Assembly (NCBI GenBank): GCA_026168805.1 | Contig: JAPFDS010000033.1 | Coordinates: 1-64,000 of the forward strand | Length of the DNA stretch: 64,000 bases | Direction: 5' to 3' | Origin: Caryophanales bacterium | Lineage (GTDB): Bacteria > Bacillota > Bacilli > Bacillales > Amphibacillaceae | Part shown: positions 41,143-50,951 of the stretch, one piece after another | How the letters are laid out: every line of letters begins with the position of its first letter | How positions within the stretch are numbered: the stretch's first letter is position 1 | Translations under genes and position numbers: made by a program | Notes under the pieces: generated by a model | Seen by the model: the letters and a program-made list of their open reading frames with translations, nothing else | Told to the model about the DNA's origin: nothing | Databases searched by the model: none

Positions 41143-41829
41143 ATGCTTTATGAAACAATCGTTCACGGGATCTTTAAAAAACGGCACAACCGATTCATAG
41201 CTGAAGTATCCATTAACGAAAAAACAGAAAGGGTTCACGTGAAAAATACTGGCCGTTGTAAAGAGTTACTTATTTCTGGGGTGGAAGTTTTGCTCGAACA
41301 CGTCAATCGTCCAAACAGAAAAACAAATTACTCCTTAATTGCGGTGAACAAAAATGGGAATTGGATCAATATTGATTCCCAAGCACCGAATCAAGTCGTA
41401 TATGAAGGAATTCAATCTAGAAAGATTGCTGACTTTGGTGAAGTGACGTATTTAAAACGTGAAACAACCTTTCAATCCTCGCGTTTTGATTTTTACTATG
41501 AAAACGAAAAAGAAAAAGGATTTATCGAAGTCAAAGGTGTCACGCTCGAAAAGGATGGAGTAGCGATGTTTCCTGATGCACCTACAACCAGGGGGACAAA
41601 ACATGTCCGCGAATTAATCGATGCGACTCAGGAAGGATATGCTGCGACCGTGTTATTTGTCGTACAAATGAAAGGCTGTTCCGTTTTTAGACCAAACGTA
41701 GAAATGGACCCAGCATTTACAGAAGCGTTAATAGAAGCAAAGGAAAAAGGGGTACGGATCTTCGTCTATGATTGCATAGTAAGTGAAGATACATTAACGA
41801 TTGATCAGCCTGTTCCGTTAAAAATATAA
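41143..41829 (+). CDS. sfsA: SfsA family DNA-binding/nuclease-like protein
   Basis: A 228-residue SfsA protein from the ATG at 41143, preceded by GGATGTGATC, which matches the 16S anti-SD at 9 of 10 positions. N-terminal OB-like region (LLISGVEVLLEHVNRPNRKT) and a restriction-endonuclease-like fold with RFDFYYE, FIEVKGVTLE and FPDAPTTRGTKH. Known as sugar fermentation stimulation protein; the molecular role is unsettled. One of few plus-strand genes here. A small membrane gene follows by 16 bases. Confidence 0.92.
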   Translation: MLYETIVHGIFKKRHNRFIAEVSINEKTERVHVKNTGRCKELLISGVEVLLEHVNRPNRKTNYSLIAVNKNGNWINIDSQAPNQVVYEGIQSRKIADFGEVTYLKRETTFQSSRFDFYYENEKEKGFIEVKGVTLEKDGVAMFPDAPTTRGTKHVRELIDATQEGYAATVLFVVQMKGCSVFRPNVEMDPAFTEALIEAKEKGVRIFVYDCIVSEDTLTIDQPVPLKI

Positions 41830-41845
41830 AGGAGAGTGAAATATC

Positions 41846-42001
41846 GTGAAATCCAATAAACGACTAACATTATTTTTCTTTGGAGGCATTTTGTTGCTAG
41901 CAGGATTAGCAGATTTGAAATATAGAGGAAAACTGTATCAAAAGCTTCCAGCATCGATACAAGATTCGATCGATACATACTTCAGTAGAAATTCTCGTTA
42001 A
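41846..42001 (+). CDS. 51-residue single-helix membrane protein
   Basis: GTG start (41846) after AAAGGAGAGTG opens 51 codons ending in TAA. The product has a basic start (MKSNKRL), one membrane helix (TLFFFGGILLLAGLADL) and a short tail rich in Lys, Tyr and Ser. It lies 16 bases after sfsA and before a terminator, so it is cotranscribed with it. No family recognised. Too short for most automatic gene calls. Confidence 0.65.
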   Translation: MKSNKRLTLFFFGGILLLAGLADLKYRGKLYQKLPASIQDSIDTYFSRNSR

Positions 42002-42007
42002 AATAAT

Positions 42008-42050
42008 CACCCTAGAAATAGATTTTCCGTCTATCTCTAGGGTGCTTTGT
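42008..42050. terminator. convergent terminator of the sfsA operon
   Basis: Arms CACCCTAGAAATAGA (42008-42022) and TCTATCTCTAGGGTG (42030-42044), followed by CTTTGTTT on plus and ATTATTTT on minus. It serves the sfsA operon and perhaps the convergent gene at 42070. Confidence 0.85.
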
Positions 42051-42069
42051 TTACTAGGCCTCGACTTGC

Positions 42070-42576
42070 TTACTCCAATCCATGATCCTCTAGAAACTTT
42101 TGAAAATAAGATTCCGATGGATCATCATGATAAATACAATCGTATACAACTTTCGGATTCAATTTCCTGTCTGGATTGGCTCCATATTCTTCACCAATTT
42201 TAATCGACACCTCATCCATAGTAAAAGCTAGACTCCCTAAAACATCGCTCACTTGGAGCCAATCCCCCTGATCAATTAATTTCCCGGGGTATTCCATTTC
42301 AGGAAAGCTTTTCGCAATAATTTCCCATCGTTCTAGTAAAGCAAACGTCATATGCGTTGGAGTCAATATGAGATCTTTAGGATTACCCGTCTGTTCATAA
42401 ATACTCTCATCTAAGTCCATAAGAATATGGTTAGCTGCTGATTGATATTGTTTATACAACTCTTCGCTCTCTTTTTGCACCTTTTGTTTTTGTACTTGAT
42501 TTTGAAAGAGCCATCCGCCTATAAAAATCCCAATAAGGAGAATACTTATACATATGACTTTTCCGCTACGCTTCAT
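42070..42576 (-). CDS. membrane-anchored protein of unknown function
   Basis: About 168 residues from the ATG at 42574-42576 with AGAGGA six bases upstream. One N-terminal membrane helix (about 7-26), then a charged helical extracytoplasmic domain (QKQKVQKESEELYKQYQSA, later FALLERWEIIAKSFPEMEY). No family was recognised. It lies between prmC and the sfsA operon; no gene is expected here in B. subtilis. Confidence 0.65.
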   Translation of the reverse strand: MKRSGKVICISILLIGIFIGGWLFQNQVQKQKVQKESEELYKQYQSAANHILMDLDESIYEQTGNPKDLILTPTHMTFALLERWEIIAKSFPEMEYPGKLIDQGDWLQVSDVLGSLAFTMDEVSIKIGEEYGANPDRKLNPKVVYDCIYHDDPSESYFQKFLEDHGLE

Positions 42577-42726
42577 GAAAAATCCTCTTTTCATTTATAA
42601 ATACTGCCTTTAACCTACATTGGCATTTTATTCCATGGTATATCAAAGCGACATACTAATAAAGTCAATTGTTATATGGGGATTTTCTTCCCCCGTAATG
42701 ATTCCATCTAAAAAATCGTGCGAACA

Positions 42727-43596
42727 TTATACATATGCTCGCACGATTCGATCTTTTCCATTTATATCTTGTAAAACAGCCACTTTACTTGTTGGAAATG
42801 TATCTTTAATGAGACGTTTGACTGCACTGCCTTGCTCAGCACCTATTTCAAACAACAGTACTCCATTCGTATCGAGTATGTATGTCGCTTGTTTAATAAT
42901 AGTTTCATACGTGGCTAAACCTTCATTTTCCGCAAATAAAGCGAGACTAGGATCAAATTCTCGCACCGTTTTCGAAAGCTCTTCCCGCTCCCGATAAGCA
43001 ATATAGGGCGGATTAGAAATAATCATCTGTACGCGTAGCTTTCGATCGATGAGGGGCTGGGCAAAATCTCCTTGGAAACAAGTGACGGGAGCATCGTGGT
43101 TTTTCATATTCTCCTGGGCAACTTGTAAAGCTTCCTTAGAAATATCTGTTGCGTATACAGTCACGCCTTTTTGCTCACAAGCAATGGAAGTGGCAATGAC
43201 TCCACTACCTGTCCCTAAATCAACGATCGATGTGATCTGCCCTTCTCTTTCTTTCATCACCCGAAGAGCCTCTTCCACGAGTTCTTCCGTTTCAAATCGA
43301 GGTACAAGTACATCCCCGTTTACGTTAAACGTTCGCCCATAAAACTCGGTTGCCCCCATTAAATGTTGCACTGGAATACCTGTTTGCACATGTGCCTCAA
43401 CATCTTTTCTGAAAGACTGTTCGGCACGTTTAGGCATCGGATCTTGTAAATGGGCATAAATCTTTGAACGCTCCCAATCTAAGTGGTGTTCTAATAATAA
43501 AAGAGCTGCGGATTCATCACAATCATTTGTCCGTAAAAAAAGAGAAGCCCACGAAAGGACTTCATGGATGTTCATTTGGTTTTCCACATTACTCAC
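42727..43596 (-). CDS. prmC: peptide chain release factor N5-glutamine methyltransferase PrmC
   Basis: A 289-residue SAM-dependent enzyme methylating the Gln of the GGQ motif of release factors. N-terminal helical domain with [17 protein letters not shown] motif [15 protein letters not shown] (about 124-138) and the catalytic NPPY (about 195). The start overlaps the prfA stop by eight bases, so enzyme and substrate are translationally coupled. Confidence 0.95.
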   Translation of the reverse strand: MSNVENQMNIHEVLSWASLFLRTNDCDESAALLLLEHHLDWERSKIYAHLQDPMPKRAEQSFRKDVEAHVQTGIPVQHLMGATEFYGRTFNVNGDVLVPRFETEELVEEALRVMKEREGQITSIVDLGTGSGVIATSIACEQKGVTVYATDISKEALQVAQENMKNHDAPVTCFQGDFAQPLIDRKLRVQMIISNPPYIAYREREELSKTVREFDPSLALFAENEGLATYETIIKQATYILDTNGVLLFEIGAEQGSAVKRLIKDTFPTSKVAVLQDINGKDRIVRAYV

Positions 43597-44659
43597 CGAT
43601 ATGACTCATTTTTTCTGCTTGATCTTCTGCAATCAGTGCATCAATAAATTCATCGATTTTTCCTTCGAGAATCTGGTCTAACTTCTGAATCGTTAAACCA
43701 ATGCGGTGATCTGTCACCCGATTTTGTGGGAAATTATACGTACGGATGCGTTCCGAACGGTCTCCTGTTCCAACAGCCGATTTTCTTGATTCTGCATATT
43801 CCGCTTCTGCTTCTTGTTGGTATTTATCATAAATACGTGCACGTAATACTTTCATTGCTTTTTCTCTGTTTTTGATTTGAGATTTCTCATCTTGACAGGA
43901 AACAATGATTCCAGTTGGTTCGTGTGTTAAACGAACGGCAGACATTGTCGTGTTTACACTTTGTCCCCCTGGACCACTCGAAGCAAACGTGTCTACACGA
44001 ATATCATTCTCATGAACATCGACTTCAACATCTTCAGCTTCAGGAAGAACGGCTACTGTTGCGGTTGATGTATGTACACGGCCGCCCGATTCAGTTTCAG
44101 GAACACGTTGTACACGGTGAGCACCATTTTCGTATTTTAATTTGGAATAAGCGCTTTTACCATGAATCATAAATGTAATTTCTTTAAACCCACCAACACC
44201 AGTCGTATGTGAGTCGAGGACTTCTATTTTCCACCGATTAACTTCTGCATATCGTGAATACATGCGGTATAGGTCACCTGCAAATAGCCCTGCTTCGTCG
44301 CCGCCAGCAGCCGCGCGAATCTCAACGATAACGTTTTTATCATCGTTGGGGTCTTTTGGTAATAGGAGAATTCTTAGTTCTTCTTGTAATTTTTCTATAT
44401 TTCCTTCGAGTTCACTAATTTCACCTTTAATCATCTCGCTCATTTCTTCATCTAAATCCTCGGACTGCATTTCTTTTGCATCCGCCAACTCTTCTTTTAA
44501 ATCTTTATATGAACGATACGCTGTTACAACATCCTCAATGTCTGATTGTTCTTTTGAATATTCACGGAGCTTGTCGATATCTGATACAATTTCCGGATCA
44601 CTTAATAATGCATGTAGCTTTTCATAACGGTCTTCTACCAATTCTAAACGTTCTAACAT
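43589..44659 (-). CDS. prfA: peptide chain release factor 1
   Basis: 356 residues from the ATG at 44657-44659 (AGAGGTGA upstream), the same length as B. subtilis RF1. GGQ motif in [12 protein letters not shown] (about residue 230) and the anticodon-like region before it. Recognises UAA and UAG. Operon with prmC. Confidence 0.96.
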   Translation of the reverse strand: MLERLELVEDRYEKLHALLSDPEIVSDIDKLREYSKEQSDIEDVVTAYRSYKDLKEELADAKEMQSEDLDEEMSEMIKGEISELEGNIEKLQEELRILLLPKDPNDDKNVIVEIRAAAGGDEAGLFAGDLYRMYSRYAEVNRWKIEVLDSHTTGVGGFKEITFMIHGKSAYSKLKYENGAHRVQRVPETESGGRVHTSTATVAVLPEAEDVEVDVHENDIRVDTFASSGPGGQSVNTTMSAVRLTHEPTGIIVSCQDEKSQIKNREKAMKVLRARIYDKYQQEAEAEYAESRKSAVGTGDRSERIRTYNFPQNRVTDHRIGLTIQKLDQILEGKIDEFIDALIAEDQAEKMSHIGE

Positions 44660-44744
44660 CCGATTCACCTCTCTAGTTTAACAGTCTAATTATAGTATAG
44701 GATTGCCTGCTGGTCAAAAACAAGTCATATATATTATGCAAAAA

Positions 44745-44785
44745 CAAGAAAAACAGCTCAAAACGATGGATGAGCTGTTCTGAAA
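44745..44785 (-). terminator. terminator of the lipoprotein cassette
   Basis: Arms AAACAGCTCA (44751-44760) and TGAGCTGTTCT (44771-44781); on the minus strand TTTTTCTTGTTTTT follows. It lies just after the stop codon at 44790. Confidence 0.85.
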
Positions 44786-44789
44786 AATT

Positions 44790-45194
44790 TTATTCAAGGA
44801 AAAAGCCTGCCACTTCTTGATTTTCGTTTATAGTCACCCTAAATGTGATGTCTTCTTTTTCATGATGGCTATCTATAAATACTAAGTCAAAGTCATCGTC
44901 TGTGCCTTCTTCTGTGTTTTGATATTCAAATTCAATATGATCGCCAAATTGTTGGTTAAGAGCTGTCCACAGCTCTTCTAAATCTGACGCGGCAATTTCA
45001 TCTTCCATTGTTTCATCAAGTAGGTCACATGCTTCTTCATATTCATCTTCTGCTAAATGATTTAAAAATACCTCCGCTGTTTCTTCAGCAGTTGCATCTG
45101 CCGACTCTTCTTCGGTGGATTCATCCTGGCATGCAGCTAAAATCGTCAGCACTGCAAATGCACTAATCATGATTAAAAATATGCGTTTACTCAT
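44790..45194 (-). CDS. DUF3887-type lipoprotein (paralogue 2)
   Basis: A 134-residue lipoprotein: signal peptide with lipobox LAAC (Cys22), acidic linker, then a small alpha/beta domain (AEVFLNHLAEDEYEEACDLL ... LEELWTAL ... ITFRVTINENQEVAGFF) of the DUF3887/NTF2-like type often fused to hydrolases. It is clearly paralogous to the next gene upstream (about 14 bases away) and to the N-terminal domain of the esterase at 45607. Function unknown. Confidence 0.75.
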   Translation of the reverse strand: MSKRIFLIMISAFAVLTILAACQDESTEEESADATAEETAEVFLNHLAEDEYEEACDLLDETMEDEIAASDLEELWTALNQQFGDHIEFEYQNTEEGTDDDFDLVFIDSHHEKEDITFRVTINENQEVAGFFLE

Positions 45195-45208
45195 TATTTT
45201 ATCTCCTT

Positions 45209-45610
45209 TTATACAACCGTATATCCTGCCACTTCATGATCTTCATTCACTGTAATTAAAAACGTAATGTCTCCTTCAGCAAAAACTCCATCGATAAATA
45301 CAACTTCATTGGCGCCATCTTCTTCTGTTTTATCATATGTTAGGGATTCATTTTCACCTGATGACATTTCTAAGGCGGTCCATATATAGGACAAGTCACC
45401 AACCTCGATTGAATCTTGCATGTCTGCATCTAATAACTCGTATGCTTCCTCTGACTCGCCCGCACTGATATGTTCCATAAATTGTTCAGCTACGTCTTGT
45501 GCTGACTCACCTTGTTGACAAGATGCGAGTACACCAAATGTAAAAAGCATCCCAACTAGTAAAAAGACTATTTGTTTTCGCAACGGTCGTTCGCTCCTTT
45601 TTTTGCTCAT
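45209..45610 (-). CDS. DUF3887-type lipoprotein (paralogue 1)
   Basis: A 133-residue lipoprotein with a basic start, membrane segment and lipobox LASC (Cys31). The domain reads AEQFMEHISAGESEEAYELL ... LSYIWTALE ... ITFLITVNEDHEVAGYTV, matching its neighbour almost position for position. The start overlaps the stop of the upstream esterase by four bases (ATGA), so the two are translationally coupled. Confidence 0.75.
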   Translation of the reverse strand: MSKKRSERPLRKQIVFLLVGMLFTFGVLASCQQGESAQDVAEQFMEHISAGESEEAYELLDADMQDSIEVGDLSYIWTALEMSSGENESLTYDKTEEDGANEVVFIDGVFAEGDITFLITVNEDHEVAGYTVV

Positions 45611-46947
45611 TGCTCATGGATCCAAGTAGCCATGTCTTCAATCACTTCTTCAGAAACGATCCCTGGATATTCATACGTTTCTTGGAAATCTCCTGCTTCT
45701 TCATGGTGTTCAATAAAAAAGTGATTCAGGTGTGGATAGGAAGAAAAACTAACCTCTTCTCGATGCGCTAATAATTCCTTCCACTGGACAAAATCCTTTT
45801 CTTTAAACACTTGAAAGTCTGCATCCCCTTGTAATATATACATGGGAATATCGAGTGACTCGATCATGTCTTCTACCGGATATTGTTCCATTTCCCATAA
45901 ATAGTACGCTGGAAATCCTAATAGACTCGTCGATCGTACGTCTTCTTTTGAAAGTGCTAATATTTCATCTACTTCATCTCGCATCTCTTCAATTTCTTTT
46001 TCTAGTTCTTCCTTCTTAGACGACGATATTGGTTGTTCATCTACTAGCATCTGTTGCTGGTCTAAGGAAATATCCGCCAAAGAACGGGGAGAACCTGCAA
46101 GAGAAATAATTCCGGTGATACGAGAATCATTGACAGCGATACGTGGGGCGAGCATCCCACCTAAACTCTGCCCAATGATATATATATGATCATCCGAAAT
46201 TCGATCATCAGAAGCGGCTTGTTCGACAGCTTGCAAAGCGTCATCAATCGTTTCTTCTTCGACATTCATTTCTTCAGCTCCACCAGAAAAGGATTCTTCT
46301 CCATAGACAAACGTGCGCTTGTCGTACCGGATGGAAGCAATGCCTTGCTCTGCTAATCCCCAAGCAATGTCGCGAAATGGTTTATATGCATAGGCTGTTC
46401 CATCCGCATCAGCAGGCCCTGAACCATGGACTAAAATAACGACTGGGATATCCTCATCCACATCTTTTGGTAATGTTATTTTCCCGTTCAAAGGGAAGTC
46501 TGTTTCCTCTCCGATGGTCACATCTTCTTCAACGATTGAATCCGGAAATTCCAAACGTGCGACAGGATTACTCAACTCAAAAGAATCCATCAGCAATTGT
46601 TTCGTGAAAATCATCCGAACATCTTTTGTGACATTTGCATAATCGACCGTACCATCGACCATTATACGTTCATCCTTTGTCTCTGTAACACTTTCCACTG
46701 CAAATTCTTCGATAGAATCATCGGTTTGAGGAAAGACCTTTTCTTCAAAAGCATCTACTGAATTTTTTTCTTTCCATTCCTTAGACCCATATGTATCATA
46801 CGTATGTTCAATATCTTCCGTTTGCAATGTGGCAAAAACCTCTTGTGCGCGCTCTTGGGACTCTTGCTCTGTAGGCATTTTACTACAACTTGCGAGCACG
46901 AAAAAGAGGGCACATGCTAGAAAGAAACAACCCCTTCTCTTCATCAT
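45607..46947 (-). CDS. alpha/beta-hydrolase (esterase) lipoprotein with N-terminal DUF3887-like domain
   Basis: A 446-residue lipoprotein (lipobox LASC, Cys21). Residues about 30-125 resemble the two small lipoproteins downstream (QERAQEVFATLQTEDIEHTY ...). The hydrolase domain follows: oxyanion loop VHGSGPAD, nucleophile GQSLGG, acid in LQGDADFQV and His in YPHLNHFF. It resembles secreted acyl-ester hydrolases; substrate unknown. First gene of a three-gene unit; RBS AAGGAGGG. Confidence 0.85.
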   Translation of the reverse strand: MMKRRGCFFLACALFFVLASCSKMPTEQESQERAQEVFATLQTEDIEHTYDTYGSKEWKEKNSVDAFEEKVFPQTDDSIEEFAVESVTETKDERIMVDGTVDYANVTKDVRMIFTKQLLMDSFELSNPVARLEFPDSIVEEDVTIGEETDFPLNGKITLPKDVDEDIPVVILVHGSGPADADGTAYAYKPFRDIAWGLAEQGIASIRYDKRTFVYGEESFSGGAEEMNVEEETIDDALQAVEQAASDDRISDDHIYIIGQSLGGMLAPRIAVNDSRITGIISLAGSPRSLADISLDQQQMLVDEQPISSSKKEELEKEIEEMRDEVDEILALSKEDVRSTSLLGFPAYYLWEMEQYPVEDMIESLDIPMYILQGDADFQVFKEKDFVQWKELLAHREEVSFSSYPHLNHFFIEHHEEAGDFQETYEYPGIVSEEVIEDMATWIHEQ

Positions 46948-47020
46948 ACATGTATCCCTCCTTTTTCAAACGTATTTTACTTTATATTACTTATACGATG
47001 ATCCGCCAATAAAGTTTCAT

Positions 47021-47647
47021 TTATTTTTGTGCAGTCACTTCAATTGTAAAAGACTCTGCTTGTTCTTCGCTTGTACGAGGAACTTCATGATGTTTTCTAC
47101 AACGAGGTTCATAGGATTCATTTGCACCGAGTAAAATGATTGGATCATCATACAGCGCTGGTTTTCCGTTAATTAATCGCTGTGTTCGGCTTGATGGCAT
47201 TTGACAGATTGGACAAATAGCGGAAAGTTTTGTAACCGCATTACTAATCGCTAGTAGGTCTGGCATCGGGCCAAATGGCTCTCCACGAAAATCTGTATCA
47301 AGTCCAGCAAGAAGCACATGAATTCCTTTATTAGCCAATATTTGAGCCACTTCAACTAATCCTTTATCAAAAAACTGTGCCTCATCAATCGCTACAATTT
47401 CAGTATCTCTTCCAATCATTCCTAGTATGTCAGTCGATTGATGAATCGGATGAGCAAACACGGATGTTCCATTATGTGAAACAATTGCTTCATCTGCATA
47501 CCGGTCATCCATTGCTGGTTTAAACACATGAACAGCAATTTTTCCAAATAAATACCGACGAACTTGTCGAATGAGTTCTTCTGATTTACCTGAAAACATG
47601 CTTCCACAAATGACTTCAATTTGCCCTGCTTTATTATTAGTCCCCAT
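47021..47647 (-). CDS. tdk: thymidine kinase
   Basis: About 208 residues from the ATG at 47645-47647 (four codons inside the longest frame). P-loop [13 protein letters not shown] (15-27), DEAQFFD, the lasso region [14 protein letters not shown] and the four-ligand zinc site (CPIC ... CRKH). Phosphorylates thymidine in the salvage pathway. Position beside rpmE and prfA as in B. subtilis. Confidence 0.94.
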   Translation of the reverse strand: MGTNNKAGQIEVICGSMFSGKSEELIRQVRRYLFGKIAVHVFKPAMDDRYADEAIVSHNGTSVFAHPIHQSTDILGMIGRDTEIVAIDEAQFFDKGLVEVAQILANKGIHVLLAGLDTDFRGEPFGPMPDLLAISNAVTKLSAICPICQMPSSRTQRLINGKPALYDDPIILLGANESYEPRCRKHHEVPRTSEEQAESFTIEVTAQK

Positions 47648-47749
47648 TTGGCATTTCACCCTCTTTAATCGATTCTTTTAAATAAATATGTATATTTCAT
47701 TCTAATGGTTTTCGTCATCTTTTTCATCATCTTTTGCGAAAAAAGACAA

Positions 47750-47785
47750 ATAAAAAACAGGCAAATAAAAGAATATGCCTGTTTT
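47750..47785 (-). terminator. terminator of rpmE2
   Basis: Arms AAAACAGGCA (47754-47763) and ATGCCTGTTTT (47775-47785), T run on the minus strand. It lies between rpmE2 and tdk. Confidence 0.8.
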
Positions 47786-47852
47786 CATATTTGAATAGTG
47801 TACGTATTGTATTTACTATACATCGCTTAAAACGTGTTCAAGTACAATCGTT

Positions 47853-48098
47853 TTATTTTAAGTTGTACTTTCTCTTGAAGCGATCTACACGTCCACCAGC
47901 TTTGTCTTCGCGTTGTTTACCCGTGTAAAATGGGTGTGTATCTGAACTAATTTCCACACGAATGACTGGGTACGTATTCCCGTCTTCCCACTCCATTGTT
48001 TCGTCCGAATCTAATGTAGATCCGCTGAGAAACTTGAAGTCAGAGCTTGTATCGAGAAAAATAACTTTTCTATATTCTGGGTGAATTCCATTCTTCAT
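47853..48098 (-). CDS. rpmE2: 50S ribosomal protein L31 type B (zinc-independent)
   Basis: An 81-residue L31 of the longer type B form: [14 protein letters not shown] ... [11 protein letters not shown] ... [13 protein letters not shown]. It has no cysteines, so it lacks the zinc ribbon of type A. B. subtilis keeps the type A gene (rpmE) at this rho-tdk position and type B (ytiA) elsewhere under zinc control, so a swap has occurred. Whether a type A copy exists elsewhere cannot be seen here. Confidence 0.92.
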   Translation of the reverse strand: MKNGIHPEYRKVIFLDTSSDFKFLSGSTLDSDETMEWEDGNTYPVIRVEISSDTHPFYTGKQREDKAGGRVDRFKRKYNLK

Positions 48099-48221
48099 TT
48101 TCTTACACTCCTTTTTGCAAAATCCTTACATATGTTCTGCCAAAAATGCACATAAAATGATTATAACAGTGTAGTCTATTGTTTGCAATAGCTATATATC
48201 ATTTAAATATGATTCATTCGA

Positions 48222-49499
48222 TTACTTCGTCCCTCTACGGTTCATCTCTTCTTCCATCGATGCATAAAAATCCTCGTTGGTTTCAGATGCCTTTAGGCGA
48301 CGTAACAGTCGTTCGATAAAGTTTTGCGAGTCTTGCATCGTTTTTCTGATTGCCCACATTTTATCTAAGCGATCTTTAGGTAAGAGCAACTCTTCCCTCC
48401 GGGTACCAGAACGTAAAATGTCAATTGCTGGGAATATGCGGCGTTCAGCTAAGCCACGATCTAAGTGAAGCTCCATATTTCCAGTTCCTTTAAACTCTTC
48501 ATAAATCACGTCGTCCATGCGTGAACCCGTGTCTACAAGTGCTGTCGCAAGGATGGTAAAACTTCCACCTTCTTCAATGTTCCTAGCAGCTCCAAAGAAT
48601 CGTTTTGGTCGGTGGAAAGCTGCTGGGTCAATCCCTCCTGAAAGCGTGCGTCCACTTGGTGGAATCGCAAGGTTATATGCCCGTGCAAGACGTGTAATAC
48701 TATCCATCAAGACAACAACGTCGCGTTTATGTTCGACAAGTCGCATCGCTCGCTCAAGTACTAGTTCCGAAGCTTTAATATGACTTTCAGGAACTTCATC
48801 AAATGTCGAGCTCACTACGTCAACGTCTGCTGATACAGATCGTTCAATATCTGTGACCTCTTCTGGGCGTTCATCGACCAGTAAAATAATTAACTTTGCT
48901 TCAGGGTGATTCGTAGAAATACTGTTAGCGATTTCCTTTAAAAGCATCGTCTTTCCGGCTTTTGGAGCAGAGACGATCAGTCCGCGTTGTCCAAAACCAA
49001 CCGGAGACATAATGTCCATCAGTCGTGTTGATAATTTATTTTTATCTTGTTCAAGCTTCATCATTCGATCGGGGTACAATGGTGTAAGAGCCGGGAAATG
49101 TACGCGTTCTTTTGCAGTTTCAGGATCTTCCCCATTGACAGCATCCACATGTAACAACCCATAATAGCGTTCATTTTCTTTCGGTGGGCGTACCTTACCT
49201 GATACTTTGTCTCCATTACGTAAATCGAATCTGCGAATTTGTGAAGCGGAAATATAAATGTCTTCTGCACTTGGAGAGTAATTAATGGGGCGAAGGAAAC
49301 CAAATCCTTCTGAAGGTATTACTTCTAGTACACCATCCATAAATAAGTAACCATCTTTTTCTGCTTGTGCTTTTAAGATGGAAAAAATAAGTTCCTTTTT
49401 TGTTAATTTTGCATAATAGGAAACTTTAAAATCACGTGCAAGTCCATAAATTTCTTTTAAATTAAGCGTTTCTAAATGAGATATCGTTAGTGAGTCCAT
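48222..49499 (-). CDS. rho: transcription termination factor Rho
   Basis: A 425-residue hexameric RNA helicase. N-terminal Rho domain (MDSLTISHLETLNLKEIYGL), RNA-binding cold-shock-like domain with GFGFLRP, P-loop SAPKAGKT, Walker B VVVLMDSITRLARAYN, Q-loop PSGRTLSGGIDP and R-loop. Standard Bacillus length. It ends transcription of untranslated RNA. Upstream 49500-49913 holds only its leader, a weak CCCATTC/GAATGGG inverted repeat (about 49698-49738) and a repeat copy. Confidence 0.95.
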   Translation of the reverse strand: MDSLTISHLETLNLKEIYGLARDFKVSYYAKLTKKELIFSILKAQAEKDGYLFMDGVLEVIPSEGFGFLRPINYSPSAEDIYISASQIRRFDLRNGDKVSGKVRPPKENERYYGLLHVDAVNGEDPETAKERVHFPALTPLYPDRMMKLEQDKNKLSTRLMDIMSPVGFGQRGLIVSAPKAGKTMLLKEIANSISTNHPEAKLIILLVDERPEEVTDIERSVSADVDVVSSTFDEVPESHIKASELVLERAMRLVEHKRDVVVLMDSITRLARAYNLAIPPSGRTLSGGIDPAAFHRPKRFFGAARNIEEGGSFTILATALVDTGSRMDDVIYEEFKGTGNMELHLDRGLAERRIFPAIDILRSGTRREELLLPKDRLDKMWAIRKTMQDSQNFIERLLRRLKASETNEDFYASMEEEMNRRGTK

Positions 49500-49815
49500 A
49501 CAATCACCATGCCTATTTGTTTTTCAAGTGAGCTGTTTTTCTCCTGTTACTACATGCAAAAACAGGTCAAATGTTTATTTTGTATTCTTTTTGGTATTCG
49601 TTGAGTGAAGATTTGTGGAAGGTAGAATAATAGTTTCGTTGTTATACTCGTCAAATGAGCTACTTTTTAAACGTGAGACATGAAAACAATATTCCCACAC
49701 CCATTCTTTAAACAGGGCTTAGGCACAATGAATGGGTATGAAGAATTGCTTTCAACATTAGAATTATTAGAACGATTCGTCTATATCTAGAATACATGAA
49801 ACAAGTTCTTTTACA

Positions 49816-49895
49816 AGTGAATGAATTTCATAATTACCGAAACTACATGTTGTATTGGTGGAGCATAAAATACGGATTATGAAAATCATTCACTT
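49816..49895. repeat. AATGAATTTCAT palindromic repeat, short copy 5
   Basis: Begins AGTGAATGAATTTCATAAT and ends ATTATGAAAATCATTCACT, with CGAAACTACATGTTGTATTG inside. It is opposite in orientation to the copy at 32752 and has the same internal deletion. It lies 19 bases after the glpX stop codon. Confidence 0.8.
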
Positions 49896-49913
49896 ATGAA
49901 ATCTACTCGATTC

Positions 49914-50882
49914 TTAATCTTCCATAACTAAGTTTGGTTTTTTCTTTAAACTGTGCATGCCATCAATAAAGCGGACGGTACCACTTTTTGTTCGCATGAC
50001 GAGTGAGGACGTAGATGCACCAGATCCTTTGAACTGAACGCCTTTGAGTAATTCTCCGTCTGTAACACCTGTTGCTGCAAAAATTGCATCGTCTCCTGGA
50101 CAAAAGTCATCCATGTAATAGACACGATCAAAATCTTCAATGCCCATTTTTTTACAGCGAGCAATTTCGTCATCATTTGACGGAGTGAGTTTTCCTTGAA
50201 TTTCTCCGCCTAAACATTTTAATGCAACGGCTGAAATAACACCTTCAGGAGCTCCACCAATACCAAAGAGAATATCTACTCCCGTGTCGTCAAATGCTGT
50301 GTTCATTGCCGCTGCTACATCTCCATCAGATATAAGCTTAATTCTTGCGCCAGCTGCACGAATTTCTTTCACTAAATCTTCATGTCGAGGACGATCAAGT
50401 ACGATTGCGACAACGTCTTCGATATCTTTATCTTTTGCTTTGGCAACTGCTTGTAGATTTTCAAGGGTAGAAGCATTAATGTCTACCTTTCCGACTGCTT
50501 CTGGTCCGACAGCAATCTTCTTCATATACATATCTGGTGCATGAAGTAAATTCCCACGGTCAGCAATAGCAATGACGGATAAAGCGTTCCATGTCCCTTG
50601 TGCTACAATGCTAGTACCTTCTAACGGGTCGACAGCGACATCTACGTCCGGACCTACACCTGTTCCGAGTTCCTCTCCAATATAAAGCATTGGAGCTTCA
50701 TCCATTTCACCTTCACCAATGACAACGACACCTTGCATTGGAATGGTATCAAATACACGTCGCATTGCTTCCGTAGCCGCGTTATCTGCTTCATTTTGTA
50801 ATCCTAGACCCATCCAGCGCGCAGATGATAATGCTGCCGCTTCGGTCACACGTACTAATTCCATTGTTAAACTTCTCTCCAC
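49914..50882 (-). CDS. glpX: fructose-1,6-bisphosphatase class II GlpX
   Basis: 322 residues from the GTG at 50880-50882 (AAGGAG nine bases upstream), which aligns with the B. subtilis start MERSLSMEL; a longer upstream reading is rejected. Metal-binding [10 protein letters not shown] and [14 protein letters not shown] motifs, and [10 protein letters not shown]. Gluconeogenic enzyme. Same order (murAB-glpX-rho) as B. subtilis. Confidence 0.94.
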   Translation of the reverse strand: MERSLTMELVRVTEAAALSSARWMGLGLQNEADNAATEAMRRVFDTIPMQGVVVIGEGEMDEAPMLYIGEELGTGVGPDVDVAVDPLEGTSIVAQGTWNALSVIAIADRGNLLHAPDMYMKKIAVGPEAVGKVDINASTLENLQAVAKAKDKDIEDVVAIVLDRPRHEDLVKEIRAAGARIKLISDGDVAAAMNTAFDDTGVDILFGIGGAPEGVISAVALKCLGGEIQGKLTPSNDDEIARCKKMGIEDFDRVYYMDDFCPGDDAIFAATGVTDGELLKGVQFKGSGASTSSLVMRTKSGTVRFIDGMHSLKKKPNLVMED

Positions 50883-50951
50883 TGTGACTCTCTCCTTTAA
50901 AAACGAACCTGTTTTATAACACTTCATTTCGTGCTCGTACAACTTCCCCTA

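Noticed and set aside
46829..47134. A plus-strand frame between the esterase and tdk
   Set aside because: Overlaps both minus-strand genes and lacks a start signal.
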